Made by a program: the position numbers and the translations under genes
Notes under the pieces: model-generated
The model's database searches: none
Told to the model about the DNA's origin: nothing
What the model saw: only the letters and a program-made list of their open reading frames with translations
Shown here: positions 56,269 through 63,402 of the stretch, in pieces
How the letters are laid out: every line of letters starts with the position of its first letter
Numbering within the stretch: position 1 is the first letter of the stretch
Assembly (NCBI RefSeq): GCF_011516645.4
Contig: NZ_CP088285.1
Location: 7,210,501 to 7,274,500 of the forward strand
DNA: 64,000 nt
Direction of reading: 5' to 3'
DNA from: Bradyrhizobium septentrionale
GTDB taxonomy: Bacteria; Pseudomonadota; Alphaproteobacteria; Rhizobiales; Xanthobacteraceae

Positions 56269-56952
56269 TTACGGGGCGGCTTCCGCCCCTGACGCATTGA
56301 TCGGCTGCTGCGGCCAGCGCTTCAGTGCAGCACGGCCGGCATCGGTCAGAAGATAGATGCCGCGCTCGGCGCGATCGAACCAGCCATAGACATTATGCAG
56401 CAGGATCTTGCCGGCGTCGGGAAAATCCGCCCGCAGGTCGCGCACCCGCTTTGGTCCATCCGACAGCGCCGACGCGCAGGCCAGCGCCTGCTGGCGGTAG
56501 GCGGTCATGATCGGTGTGCGTGTCGAACCGCCCATGACGGGATCGCCCTTGCGCTTCCGGTGCTCGGCGATCAGGCGCGAGCGCTGCTTCGGATTGCGCC
56601 TGATGGCCGCGGTCGGCGGCGGCACCAGCACCTCGACGTCGCCGCGGTCGGTGACGCCGAGCATGCCGAAGCCGAGCCGCCGGCACAGATTGCGATAGCG
56701 CGCGTCGCTCTCGCGGCCCTTGCCGCGGGCCGAGACCTTTGCCGCGATCCAGACCTCGTCGGCGGCGGCGGCACGGTCGACCGCCTGCAGGATCAGTTCG
56801 AGATTGAAGGCGAGCTTGAGTTCACCGATCACGACGACAGGCGGATCGTCGCCGCTCAGCGCCACGAGATCGCAGCCGCCGACCTCGCCCTTCACCGTGA
56901 AGCCGAGCTTTTCGAGGAAGCGTTTGACGGGCAGATAAAGCGCAGTTTCCAA
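56269..56952 (-). CDS. DUF2161-type putative PD-(D/E)XK nuclease-like protein
   Basis: 227 residues. The N-terminal half shows the nuclease-fold pattern: YLPVKRFLEKLGFTVKGEVG, then GCDLV with Asp28 and VIGELKLAF with Glu44 and Lys46 (E-x-K). The central YRNLCRRLGFGMLGV is another fold strand. The C-terminal half (about 130-227) resembles a DNA-binding winged helix: YRQQALACASALSDGPKRVRDL and YGWFDRAERGIYLLTDAG. Any nuclease activity is inferred from the fold alone. Divergent from the single-domain GrlR-like gene. Confidence 0.75.
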   Translation of the reverse strand: METALYLPVKRFLEKLGFTVKGEVGGCDLVALSGDDPPVVVIGELKLAFNLELILQAVDRAAAADEVWIAAKVSARGKGRESDARYRNLCRRLGFGMLGVTDRGDVEVLVPPPTAAIRRNPKQRSRLIAEHRKRKGDPVMGGSTRTPIMTAYRQQALACASALSDGPKRVRDLRADFPDAGKILLHNVYGWFDRAERGIYLLTDAGRAALKRWPQQPINASGAEAAP

Positions 56953-57094
56953 CGGGCACGGCTCCGGCGGCGGTTCGGCCGCGACTCAATTCGCACCAGC
57001 ATAGCCCGGAAAGACCGCTGCCGCCGCGGACGGAATTTGCTCAAAGCCCGCCCCAGCGGCTATTGTGAGGCTGGGACAAGGCGCGGCTATTTTC

Positions 57095-57439
57095 ATGATC
57101 CGGAACGGGCTCTATCACATCACCGTCGAATTTCTCGACGGCGTCTCTGGCGGCAATCAGGGCGTCATGGTGCTGCGCGACGGCCAGATGCGCGGCGGCG
57201 ACTCGTTCTTCTATGCCCATGGCAGCTACACCGCGGCCGATGGCAAGTGGAAGGGCGAGGTCACCAATGAGGAGCATTCGCCGACCTATGGCGAGCGCCC
57301 GGTGTGGGAACGCAAGGTGGTCACCATTGGATTCACCGGCACCTACACCGACGAGACCGCCGAGGGTAACGGCATGGCGCTCGCCGGCAAGCAGAGCATC
57401 CGCTTCAGGTCGAGGCTGCGGCTATTGGTTGCTGACTGA
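57095..57439 (+). CDS. Single-domain GrlR-like protein
   Basis: 114 residues from the ATG at 57095. It has NGLYHITVEFLDGVSGGNQG, VMVLRDGQMRGGDSFFYAHG, KWKGEVTNEEHS and FTGTYTDETAEG. This is the GrlR-type pattern (a small beta barrel known from a regulator of type III secretion in enteric pathogens). No type III genes are present here, so the local role must differ. A longer GTG start at 57065 is less likely. The same domain occurs twice in the protein at 62698-63402. Confidence 0.7.
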   Translation: MIRNGLYHITVEFLDGVSGGNQGVMVLRDGQMRGGDSFFYAHGSYTAADGKWKGEVTNEEHSPTYGERPVWERKVVTIGFTGTYTDETAEGNGMALAGKQSIRFRSRLRLLVAD

Positions 57440-57526
57440 GGTGTGATGCAGAGCAGGTACTGCAAGGTCCAGGTCTCAAGCGCGCGGCGTCTCCGTTTTC
57501 GCGGTGCTCAAGAAGCTCGTGGCGAT

Positions 57527-58207
57527 CTAAACCCGCCCGTTGACCGGCAGCAGCGCGCCGGTGACGGCGCTTGCGGCGTCGCTGGCGAGGAACAGGATGA
57601 CGTCGGCGAGCTCTTTCGGCGTCACCCATTTGGAGATATCGGCCTTCGGCATCGCGGCGCGATTGGCCGCGGTATCAATGATCGAGGGCAGCACGGCGTT
57701 CACCGTGACCTTGCCCTTGAGTTCGGCGGCGAGCGACTCCGTCAGGCGATGCACGCCGGCCTTCGAAGCCGCGTAGGGGCCCATGCCGGAGGCGGCCTGC
57801 AACGCGCCCAGCGCGCCGATATTGATGATGCGTCCGGCGCCCGACTTGGTGAGATGCGGTATAGCGGCGCGCGATGTGTTGAGCGCGGTCATCACATTCA
57901 TGGCGTACATGCGCTGCCAGGTCGCGGGATCTCCGTCGCTCACGGCCTCGAAGGTGAAGCCGCCGGCGATGTTGATCAGCCCGTCGAGCCGGCCGAAATG
58001 CGCGGCTGCCTTGTCGATCGCAGCCTTCGCTTGCGCGGGATCGGTGAGGTCGACACCGCCGAGCTCGATGCGGTCGGCGGTTGGCGCAAGCGTTGAGGCT
58101 GCATGATCGATCCCGGCGACGCTCGCGCCGCGCGCCAGGGCCTCCTCGGTGACCACTTGGCCAAGTGCGCCGAGGGCGCCGGTGATGACGATGGCTTTTC
58201 TGTTCAT
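57527..58207 (-). CDS. SDR family oxidoreductase (dihydropteridine-reductase-like)
   Basis: 226 residues from the ATG at 58207 (MNRKAIVITGALGALGQVVTEE). The NAD(P)-binding loop is TGALGALG, and the catalytic YAASKAG is present. The serine expected 13 residues before the tyrosine is Ala (IINIGALGAL). That change is typical of the quinoid dihydropteridine reductase branch, which needs no serine. The late LPSIIDTAANRAAMPKADIS also fits this branch. The substrate is unproven. Confidence 0.8.
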   Translation of the reverse strand: MNRKAIVITGALGALGQVVTEEALARGASVAGIDHAASTLAPTADRIELGGVDLTDPAQAKAAIDKAAAHFGRLDGLINIAGGFTFEAVSDGDPATWQRMYAMNVMTALNTSRAAIPHLTKSGAGRIINIGALGALQAASGMGPYAASKAGVHRLTESLAAELKGKVTVNAVLPSIIDTAANRAAMPKADISKWVTPKELADVILFLASDAASAVTGALLPVNGRV

Positions 58208-58332
58208 GGCGGTCTCCGTATGCGCGAGCAGGCTTCCGCCCACTATGATCAGGCGGAATTCATTTGCAATGCCGCCCATTCCGTCTCCTACTGCGCGCAT
58301 TGATCAGTTCATTCACCTCAAGGATGTTTGCG

Positions 58333-59028
58333 ATGCCGACACCAAGGCCGTGCGAAACCCATCTCGAACTCGTCAAGTTCGCCCATCCGTTGCCGCACAT
58401 TGCGGAAGCGCTGCGGCATCAACGCAAGGTCAAGGTGGTGGCGCTCGGATCGTCGTCGACGGCGGGCGCCGACAACATCCTGCCATTCCCGCCGCGGCTC
58501 GAAATGCTGCTGCGGCAACGCTTCTTCGGCCGGATGATCGATGTGATCAACCGTGGCGTAGGCGGCCAGGAGGCGCCTGAGGAATATTCGCGCATCGAAA
58601 CCGACGTCACGACCGAGGCGCCGGTGCTGGTGATCTGGCAGGTCGGCACCAACGCCGTCTACAAGAGCTACAATCCGGCCGAGGTGCGTGCCACGCTGGA
58701 GGCCGGGCTCGACGTGCTCGCCGCGCTGCCGCTTGACGTCGTCGTGATGGATTCCCAGTACACGCAGGCGATCGTCGGAACACCAGCCGCGCTCAATCTC
58801 GCCAACATCATCATGCCGATGATCGCCGAGGTCACGTCGAACAAGGGCGTCAACCTGTTCAGCCGTTTCGCGCTGATGAAGCGCTGGTTCGAAGCCGGAA
58901 TTCCCCTGACCGAGCTCGACGATGGCGGCCAGCTTCTGCTTCACACCAGCGAATGGGCGACGAATTGCGCAACCCAGTCGCTGTTTGGCGCCATCGACGA
59001 CGCCTTGAAGCCGGAGGCGATCACGTAA
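58333..59028 (+). CDS. SGNH/GDSL-fold hydrolase
   Basis: 231 residues from the ATG at 58333, with AAGGA about eight bases upstream. Block I is VVALGSSSTAGADN (catalytic Ser), block II contains NRGVGGQEAPEE (Gly), and block III is WQVGTNAVYKSYNP (Asn). The closing Asp/His block is less clear; a histidine in LLHTSEWATN is the best candidate. No signal peptide is present. An esterase or deacetylase role is likely. Confidence 0.85.
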   Translation: MPTPRPCETHLELVKFAHPLPHIAEALRHQRKVKVVALGSSSTAGADNILPFPPRLEMLLRQRFFGRMIDVINRGVGGQEAPEEYSRIETDVTTEAPVLVIWQVGTNAVYKSYNPAEVRATLEAGLDVLAALPLDVVVMDSQYTQAIVGTPAALNLANIIMPMIAEVTSNKGVNLFSRFALMKRWFEAGIPLTELDDGGQLLLHTSEWATNCATQSLFGAIDDALKPEAIT

Positions 59029-59147
59029 CGCTGACTACGTAAGACTACGGAGTAGGGCCGATTGGATAAAATTTGCGGCAGTTCCGTAAGTCGTTCGCAG
59101 AATCCTTTCCCGTAGAAGCGAAACTCCAGCCAAGGTAGGGGTTTTCT

Positions 59148-59354
59148 ATGGGATATCTTCCGGATCACGGTTTACCGCTTGTTCAGCTTAAGGAGCAGCG
59201 GCGCGATCTCGTGGTGGCGCTGCAAAACCGTAACGGGCCGGTGAGCAGCTGGGAATTGATGCAGATCGCGGCGATCCAGCAGGCGATCTCGGCGTTCGAG
59301 GATGTGATCGCCGATCTCGATGCAGAACTCGAGCTCGAGGCCGCGGCGGCCTAG
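59148..59354 (+). CDS. Small helical hypothetical protein
   Basis: 68 residues with an AAGGTAGGGG site upstream of the ATG. The start is MGYLPDHGLPLVQLKEQRRD. Then QIAAIQQAISAFEDVIADLDAE suggests a second helix, so a helical hairpin is likely. It ends in an acidic/Ala tail. Its TAG stop lies at the edge of a palindromic repeat. Function unknown. Confidence 0.65.
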   Translation: MGYLPDHGLPLVQLKEQRRDLVVALQNRNGPVSSWELMQIAAIQQAISAFEDVIADLDAELELEAAAA

Positions 59355-59455
59355 AGCTTTTTCGGTTCTGATTGGATCAGAACCGAAGCTCTAGATTCTT
59401 GTTTTGACGCGTTTTCTTCACGCGAACCGGTGTCCACTTCGCTCGAAAACGCTCT
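59351..59455 (+). repeat. Family A palindromic repeat, copy 3
   Basis: The left palindrome, CTAGAGCTTTTTCGGTTCTG with ATCAGAACCGAAGCTCTAG, differs in sequence from copies 1 and 2 but keeps the design. The right block (TTGACGCGTTTTCTTCACGC, GAACCGGTGTCCACTTCGC, CGAAAACGCTCT) is the same. It overlaps the stop codon of the gene at 59148. Confidence 0.85.
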
Positions 59456-59465
59456 GGCGAATTGA

Positions 59466-60209
59466 TCAAGCCTGCAGATAGCGGCCTTCAAGCGCCTTGC
59501 GCTCGGCCTGGCCGAGCCCGAGGCCTTCGCGGAAATAACCGTCGAGGCTGCCGTAATCGGCCTCGACCGCCTCGAACGCAGCCTCCAGAAACGCAGCGCG
59601 CACGGTACCGAGCACCTGCTTGACGTCGTCGGGCAGCTCGGTGCTGTGCGCCGGATCGCGCTTGTAGAACTGATTGGTCAGGAGATAGTCGTCGGCGATC
59701 ACCTGATCGGACACGCCGAGCGCGTACAGGATCAGCGCGCAGGCAAAGCCGGTGCGATCCTTGCCGGCGGTGCAGTGGATCACCAGCGGCGCGCGGTCTT
59801 CCAGCAGATGGGAAAACAGCGCGCGATAGCGCGGCGTGTTGTCCTGCACGTAGCCGCGGTAGGAATCCCGCATCACGTCGATCGCATCCGTTTCCGAGAG
59901 CTGGCGGCTGCCGGCGATCGCGCGCAGCGCGGCCACCACCGTCGGCTCGACGGGAAGCGAATGCACGGTGACGTCGCTCATGCCGCACAGCGCCTCGGTG
60001 CGCTCGGCGACGCCGCGAAAATCGAATGCGCTCTTGACCCCAAGCGAGCGCACCACGGCGACGTCCTGCTCGGTGAGATGCGCCAGATGGTTGGAGCGGA
60101 AGATCTGCCGCCAGCGCACCGTCCGCCCGTCACGCGTCTGGTAGCCGCCGAGGTCACGAAAATTGGTGGCGCCGGCGAGATTGAGATGACGGGCAGGGGC
60201 TTCGGACAT
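59466..60209 (-). CDS. Tyrosine/dual-specificity protein phosphatase
   Basis: 247 residues from the ATG at 60209 (MSEAPARHLNLAGATNFRDL). The P-loop is HCTAGKDRTG, with nucleophile Cys146 and Arg152. The start LAGATNFRDLGGYQTRDGRTVR and FRSNHLAHLTEQDVAVV are typical of the bacterial Y-phosphatase3 family. The lysine after Gly in the P-loop is shared with phosphoinositide-type phosphatases, so lipids may also be substrates. It is divergent from an MliC-like gene. Confidence 0.88.
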   Translation of the reverse strand: MSEAPARHLNLAGATNFRDLGGYQTRDGRTVRWRQIFRSNHLAHLTEQDVAVVRSLGVKSAFDFRGVAERTEALCGMSDVTVHSLPVEPTVVAALRAIAGSRQLSETDAIDVMRDSYRGYVQDNTPRYRALFSHLLEDRAPLVIHCTAGKDRTGFACALILYALGVSDQVIADDYLLTNQFYKRDPAHSTELPDDVKQVLGTVRAAFLEAAFEAVEADYGSLDGYFREGLGLGQAERKALEGRYLQA

Positions 60210-60292
60210 GGCGGGCCTGTTGCAGCTGGTGAGGTCTTGGCGCAGAAATCTTGGCGCAGACAGGTCTATAACCGGCGCGTCAGGGGGAGAAT

Positions 60293-60604
60293 ATGACTTA
60301 TCGCGGGGGCGCCATTCTCGTTGGCGCAATGGTCTTGGGCGTTTTCGGTCCCCAGGCGGCATCGGCACAGTCCGCCTTCCGGAATTATCGCTGTGCCGAC
60401 GGCACCCAGTTCGTTGCGGGGTTCTTCACCGGGGACACACGCGCGCATCTGCAGCTCGACGGCAAGGCGGTGACGCTGACCAAGCGCCTGTCGCTGACAG
60501 GCACACGCTACAAAGGCGGCGGCGTCACGCTCGAGATCAGTCGATCTGGGCTTGCCAGGCTCCGGCATGCCAAGCGGCCAGCGACGGCCTGCGAGCTGGC
60601 ATGA
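60293..60604 (+). CDS. MliC-like lysozyme-inhibitor-family protein
   Basis: 103 residues. The signal peptide (ILVGAMVLGVFGPQAASAQS) is followed by YRCADGTQFVAGF, LQLDGKAVTLTKRLSLTGTRY and a final ACEL. This is the MliC beta-barrel pattern, with the Ser/Gly-x-Tyr loop that blocks C-type lysozyme. The cleavage context (ASAQS) lacks a lipobox Cys, so it is probably soluble in the periplasm. Confidence 0.75.
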   Translation: MTYRGGAILVGAMVLGVFGPQAASAQSAFRNYRCADGTQFVAGFFTGDTRAHLQLDGKAVTLTKRLSLTGTRYKGGGVTLEISRSGLARLRHAKRPATACELA

Positions 60605-60640
60605 AAAAAGGGCCGAAACGCCTGGTTCCGACCCTTCTTT
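60604..60640. terminator. Terminator hairpin, mainly for the minus-strand gene
   Basis: The stem (60608-60619 with 60625-60636, five-base loop) has two mismatches on the + strand that become G-U pairs on the minus strand. On the minus strand it is followed by six T residues (60604-60609). Confidence 0.75.
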
Positions 60641-60694
60641 ATTGTTCTGACGCTGTCTGACGTTCTTGCGTCGCGCCTCTCTGCCTGATCGACA

Positions 60695-60907
60695 TCAGTG
60701 ATCGCGGCTCGGTTTGGCGTCGTCGATCGCCGCCTGATGGTACCAGCTCTCGCTGCAAGCCGAGGTCTCGACCTCGCTGGCAAGTCCGCGCACCACCAGC
60801 GCTTCGCCATAGCGGCGTCCGCCGAGAGCCGAGCGGCCCCCCGCCGGGAATTGATAGATCGTTGCCGATCCCTGGTTTTGGCCTTGGTTTTGGCCCGTCG
60901 TGATCAT
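60695..60907 (-). CDS. DUF2735 family small protein
   Basis: 70 residues. The DUF2735 signature is ATIYQFPAGGRSALGGRRYG. The N-terminal QNQGQNQGS repeat and a polar tail (CSESWYHQAAIDDAKPSRDH) flank it. These proteins are found in rhizobia next to diverse genes, without a known role. A terminator follows in the minus direction. Upstream lies a long region that also carries the glnII promoter. Confidence 0.75.
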   Translation of the reverse strand: MITTGQNQGQNQGSATIYQFPAGGRSALGGRRYGEALVVRGLASEVETSACSESWYHQAAIDDAKPSRDH

Positions 60908-61339
60908 GTCAAAGTCTCCTTTGGCCGGAGCGAGCCTCCATGGTGCGCCCGACTCATTCGCGTGTCGTTACCGTGCTTTCGATATCGGCCCGGGCCCGGC
61001 GGGGCGCAAGTTGACTAAGAAATAGTCATCTACTGTCTAATTCGTGAGCAAATCCCGGTTTGCCTCCTGCGAGGCAGGAGGCAGCTGATTAACGCTTGGG
61101 CCATGGCGATGGTTGCGGGGCGCCCGGTGGTCGGACACGAACTGTCACACAGCGCTGCCGCTGCATTAATCGGCAGGCGGTGCCGTAGCCGAATTTGCTG
61201 CAGAAACGGGCGGCGAGGCGCTCGAAAAGAAGATTTTGGCTGACCGCGGCGCATGCCTGCCGCGCTGCTATGTCGCAGCTAAAAATGCGATGTCCGTTGT
61301 GGACATCCGCGAACAGGGTGGGTCCCGCAGTGCAGCGAC
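60908..61339. other. Long regulatory gap upstream of glnII
   Basis: 430 bases. It holds two hairpins: a 10-base-pair GCCTCCTGC/GCAGGAGGC stem at 61062-61084, and a seven-base-pair GATGTCC/GGACATC stem at 61289-61307. The second lies 33 bases before the -24 box, a region where activator sites can occur. No clear NtrC site of consensus form was found. No gene is supported. Confidence 0.45.
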
Positions 61340-61355
61340 TGGCATTTTAATTGCT
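61340..61355 (+). promoter_or_regulatory. Sigma-54 (-24/-12) promoter of glnII
   Basis: TGGCAT-N5-TTGCT at 61340-61355 matches the TGGCAC-N5-TTGCW consensus with one change at the last base of the -24 box. The transcript should start near 61366, giving a leader of about 84 bases. In rhizobia glnII is known to need RpoN and NtrC. Confidence 0.88.
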
Positions 61356-61449
61356 TAGTAAGAGCCGGCCGATGGTGGCCGGGTACGCGTGCGGCGACCG
61401 ACTGGCTTTCGGTGTCCTCACGGTTTTGCATCATCAACAGAGAGGTTCA

Positions 61450-62484
61450 ATGACCAAGTACAAGCTCGAGTATATCTGGCTCGACGGATATACGCCGACG
61501 CCGAGCCTGCGCGGCAAGACGCAGATCAAGGAATTCGCGTCGTTCCCGACCCTCGAACAGCTTCCGCTGTGGGGCTTTGACGGTTCATCCACCCAGCAGG
61601 CTGAAGGCCACAGCTCTGACTGCGTGCTGAAGCCGGTCGCCTGCTATCCCGACGCTGCGCGCGAGAACGGCGTGCTGGTGATGTGCGAAGTCATGATGCC
61701 CGACGGCAAGACCCCGCACGTCTCCAACAAGCGCGCCACCATCCTGGACGACGAAGGCGCCTGGTTCGGCTTCGAGCAGGAATACTTCTTCTACAAGGAC
61801 GGCCGTCCGCTCGGCTTCCCGACCGATGGCTATCCGGCGCCGCAGGGCCCGTACTACACCGGCGTCGGCTATTCGAACGTCGGCAGCGTTGCCCGCAAGA
61901 TCGTGGAAGAGCATCTCAATCTCTGCCTCGCCGCCGGCATCAACCACGAAGGCATCAACGCCGAAGTGGCGAAGGGCCAGTGGGAATTCCAGATCTTCGG
62001 CAAGGGCTCCAAGACCGCCGCTGACCAGATGTGGATGGCCCGCTATCTGATGCTGCGTCTCACCGAGAGCTACGGCATCGATATCGAATTCCACTGCAAG
62101 CCGCTCGGCGACACCGACTGGAATGGCTCGGGCATGCACGCCAACTTCTCGACCAAGTACATGCGCGAAGTCGGCGGCAAGGAATATTTCGAGAGCCTGA
62201 TGAAGGCCTTCGACAAGAACCTGATGGACCACATCGCCGTCTACGGCCCGGACAACGACAAACGTCTGACCGGCAAGCACGAGACCGCGCCGTGGAACAA
62301 GTTCAGCTACGGCGTGGCTGACCGTGGCGCTTCGATCCGCGTGCCCCACTCCTTCGTCAACAATGGCTACAAGGGCTATCTGGAAGACCGCCGCCCGAAC
62401 TCCCAGGGCGACCCCTACCAGATCGCTTCGCAGATCCTGAAGACGATCTCCGAGGTTCCGACCGGCGCCAAGGCTGCAGCTTAA
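61450..62484 (+). CDS. glnII: Type II glutamine synthetase
   Basis: Cytoplasmic ATP-dependent ammonia-assimilating enzyme of the eukaryote-like octamer/decamer form. 344 residues from the ATG at 61450 (MTKYKLEYIWLDGYTPTPSL). AGAGG lies upstream. Landmarks are LPLWGFDGSSTQQAEG, WFGFEQEYFF (metal site Glu), GIDIEFHCKPLGDTDWNGSGMHANFSTKYMRE (written here only as the GSGMHANFS segment of the site) and APWNKFSYGVADRGASIRVP. It differs from GlnA in lacking an adenylylated tyrosine loop. It has its own -24/-12 promoter and a strong terminator, so it is a single-gene unit. Confidence 0.97.
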   Translation: MTKYKLEYIWLDGYTPTPSLRGKTQIKEFASFPTLEQLPLWGFDGSSTQQAEGHSSDCVLKPVACYPDAARENGVLVMCEVMMPDGKTPHVSNKRATILDDEGAWFGFEQEYFFYKDGRPLGFPTDGYPAPQGPYYTGVGYSNVGSVARKIVEEHLNLCLAAGINHEGINAEVAKGQWEFQIFGKGSKTAADQMWMARYLMLRLTESYGIDIEFHCKPLGDTDWNGSGMHANFSTKYMREVGGKEYFESLMKAFDKNLMDHIAVYGPDNDKRLTGKHETAPWNKFSYGVADRGASIRVPHSFVNNGYKGYLEDRRPNSQGDPYQIASQILKTISEVPTGAKAAA

Positions 62485-62557
62485 TAAGGCTGCGGCTTAA
62501 GTGGCTGCGGCCTAAGCAGCGATCGGACCCGGATGGAGCCATCCGGTACCGCAATTG

Positions 62558-62597
62558 GGTCCGCCAGGGCGAGCGCCTTGGCGGACCTTTGCTTTTT
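62558..62597 (+). terminator. Rho-independent terminator of glnII
   Basis: A long stem (62558-62571 with 62574-62587, one G-U pair) is followed by TTTGCTTTTT. A smaller GGATGG/CCATCC hairpin at 62531-62544 lies before it in the glnII 3' region. Confidence 0.9.
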
Positions 62598-62697
62598 AAG
62601 GACAGTATTTGCGGGCGGCTTGCCGCCGAAAGCGGTTTCGCCGCGTTTTGAACCGCGCTAGATAACGATTGCATTTTGGCTGCCGGGGACACGGCGC

Positions 62698-63402
62698 TTG
62701 TTTGAAGGATTTTACAAGGTCCGGTTCGAGCTGGGCGGCGCTGTCGGCCGCAGCGTGATGTATGTCGGTGACGGCAGGATGCTCGGCGGCAATTCGGCAT
62801 TTGCCCATATCGGCACCTATGAGAAAGACGGCGACGAGGTCGCGGTCGAGATCCAGACCGTCCGCCACAACCCCGACCTGAACTACCGCGCGATGGCCGG
62901 CACCGACGACGCGACGCTGATCGCCAAAGGCTGGCCGGACGGTGAGCTCTACCGTTTCAAGGGCGAACTGAGGGAATTGCCCGGCGTGCCGTTCCAGTCG
63001 GTGATGACGCCGATCACCGACGACGAAGTCCCGATTGCCGGCGGGGTCGGCGAGGGCGGCATCATCAACGGGCTCTATTCGATCCACATCCAGTTGCTCG
63101 ACGGGGTCGATGGCGGCCTGACCGGCGTGATGCTGCTGAACAACGGCCGCATCCTCGGCGGCGACGCGTTCTTCTACTATCTCGGCACCTACACCTCCGA
63201 GAAGGGCCGCTGGAAGGGCCAGATCCTCAATCAGGAACACACCTCGGCGATGGGCGAGCATCCGACCTTCGGCGGCCGCGAGGTCGGGATCGGTTTCGCC
63301 GGTACTTGCGACGCGGAAGGCGCGGTGCTCGAAGCGACCGCGCTTGCCGGCAAGCGCAGCCTCCGCCTCACGGCCGCGCTCAAGCTGATGCGGCGGGCAT
63401 GA
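62698..63402 (+). CDS. Tandem GrlR-like protein (two domains)
   Basis: 234 residues from the TTG at 62698 (MFEGFYKVRFELGG). The C-terminal domain (about 120-234) closely matches the single-domain protein at 57095: NGLYSIHIQLLDGVDGGLTG, VMLLNNGRILGGDAFFYYLG, RWKGQILNQEHTS. The N-terminal domain (about 1-90) is a more divergent copy with GFYKVRFELGG, GDGRMLGGNSAFAHIGTYE. The stop overlaps the start of the next gene as ATGA. It may bind a small molecule or partner protein. Confidence 0.7.
   Translation: MFEGFYKVRFELGGAVGRSVMYVGDGRMLGGNSAFAHIGTYEKDGDEVAVEIQTVRHNPDLNYRAMAGTDDATLIAKGWPDGELYRFKGELRELPGVPFQSVMTPITDDEVPIAGGVGEGGIINGLYSIHIQLLDGVDGGLTGVMLLNNGRILGGDAFFYYLGTYTSEKGRWKGQILNQEHTSAMGEHPTFGGREVGIGFAGTCDAEGAVLEATALAGKRSLRLTAALKLMRRA

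Noticed and set aside
57095..57439. Type III secretion locus
   Set aside because: A GrlR-like protein alone does not indicate one; no secretion apparatus genes lie in the window.
57440..57526. Possible gene end (..VSVFAVLKKLVAI, stop at about 57530) on the + strand
   Set aside because: The last 13 codons look protein-like, but the upstream part shows no coding character, so a gene remnant cannot be shown.
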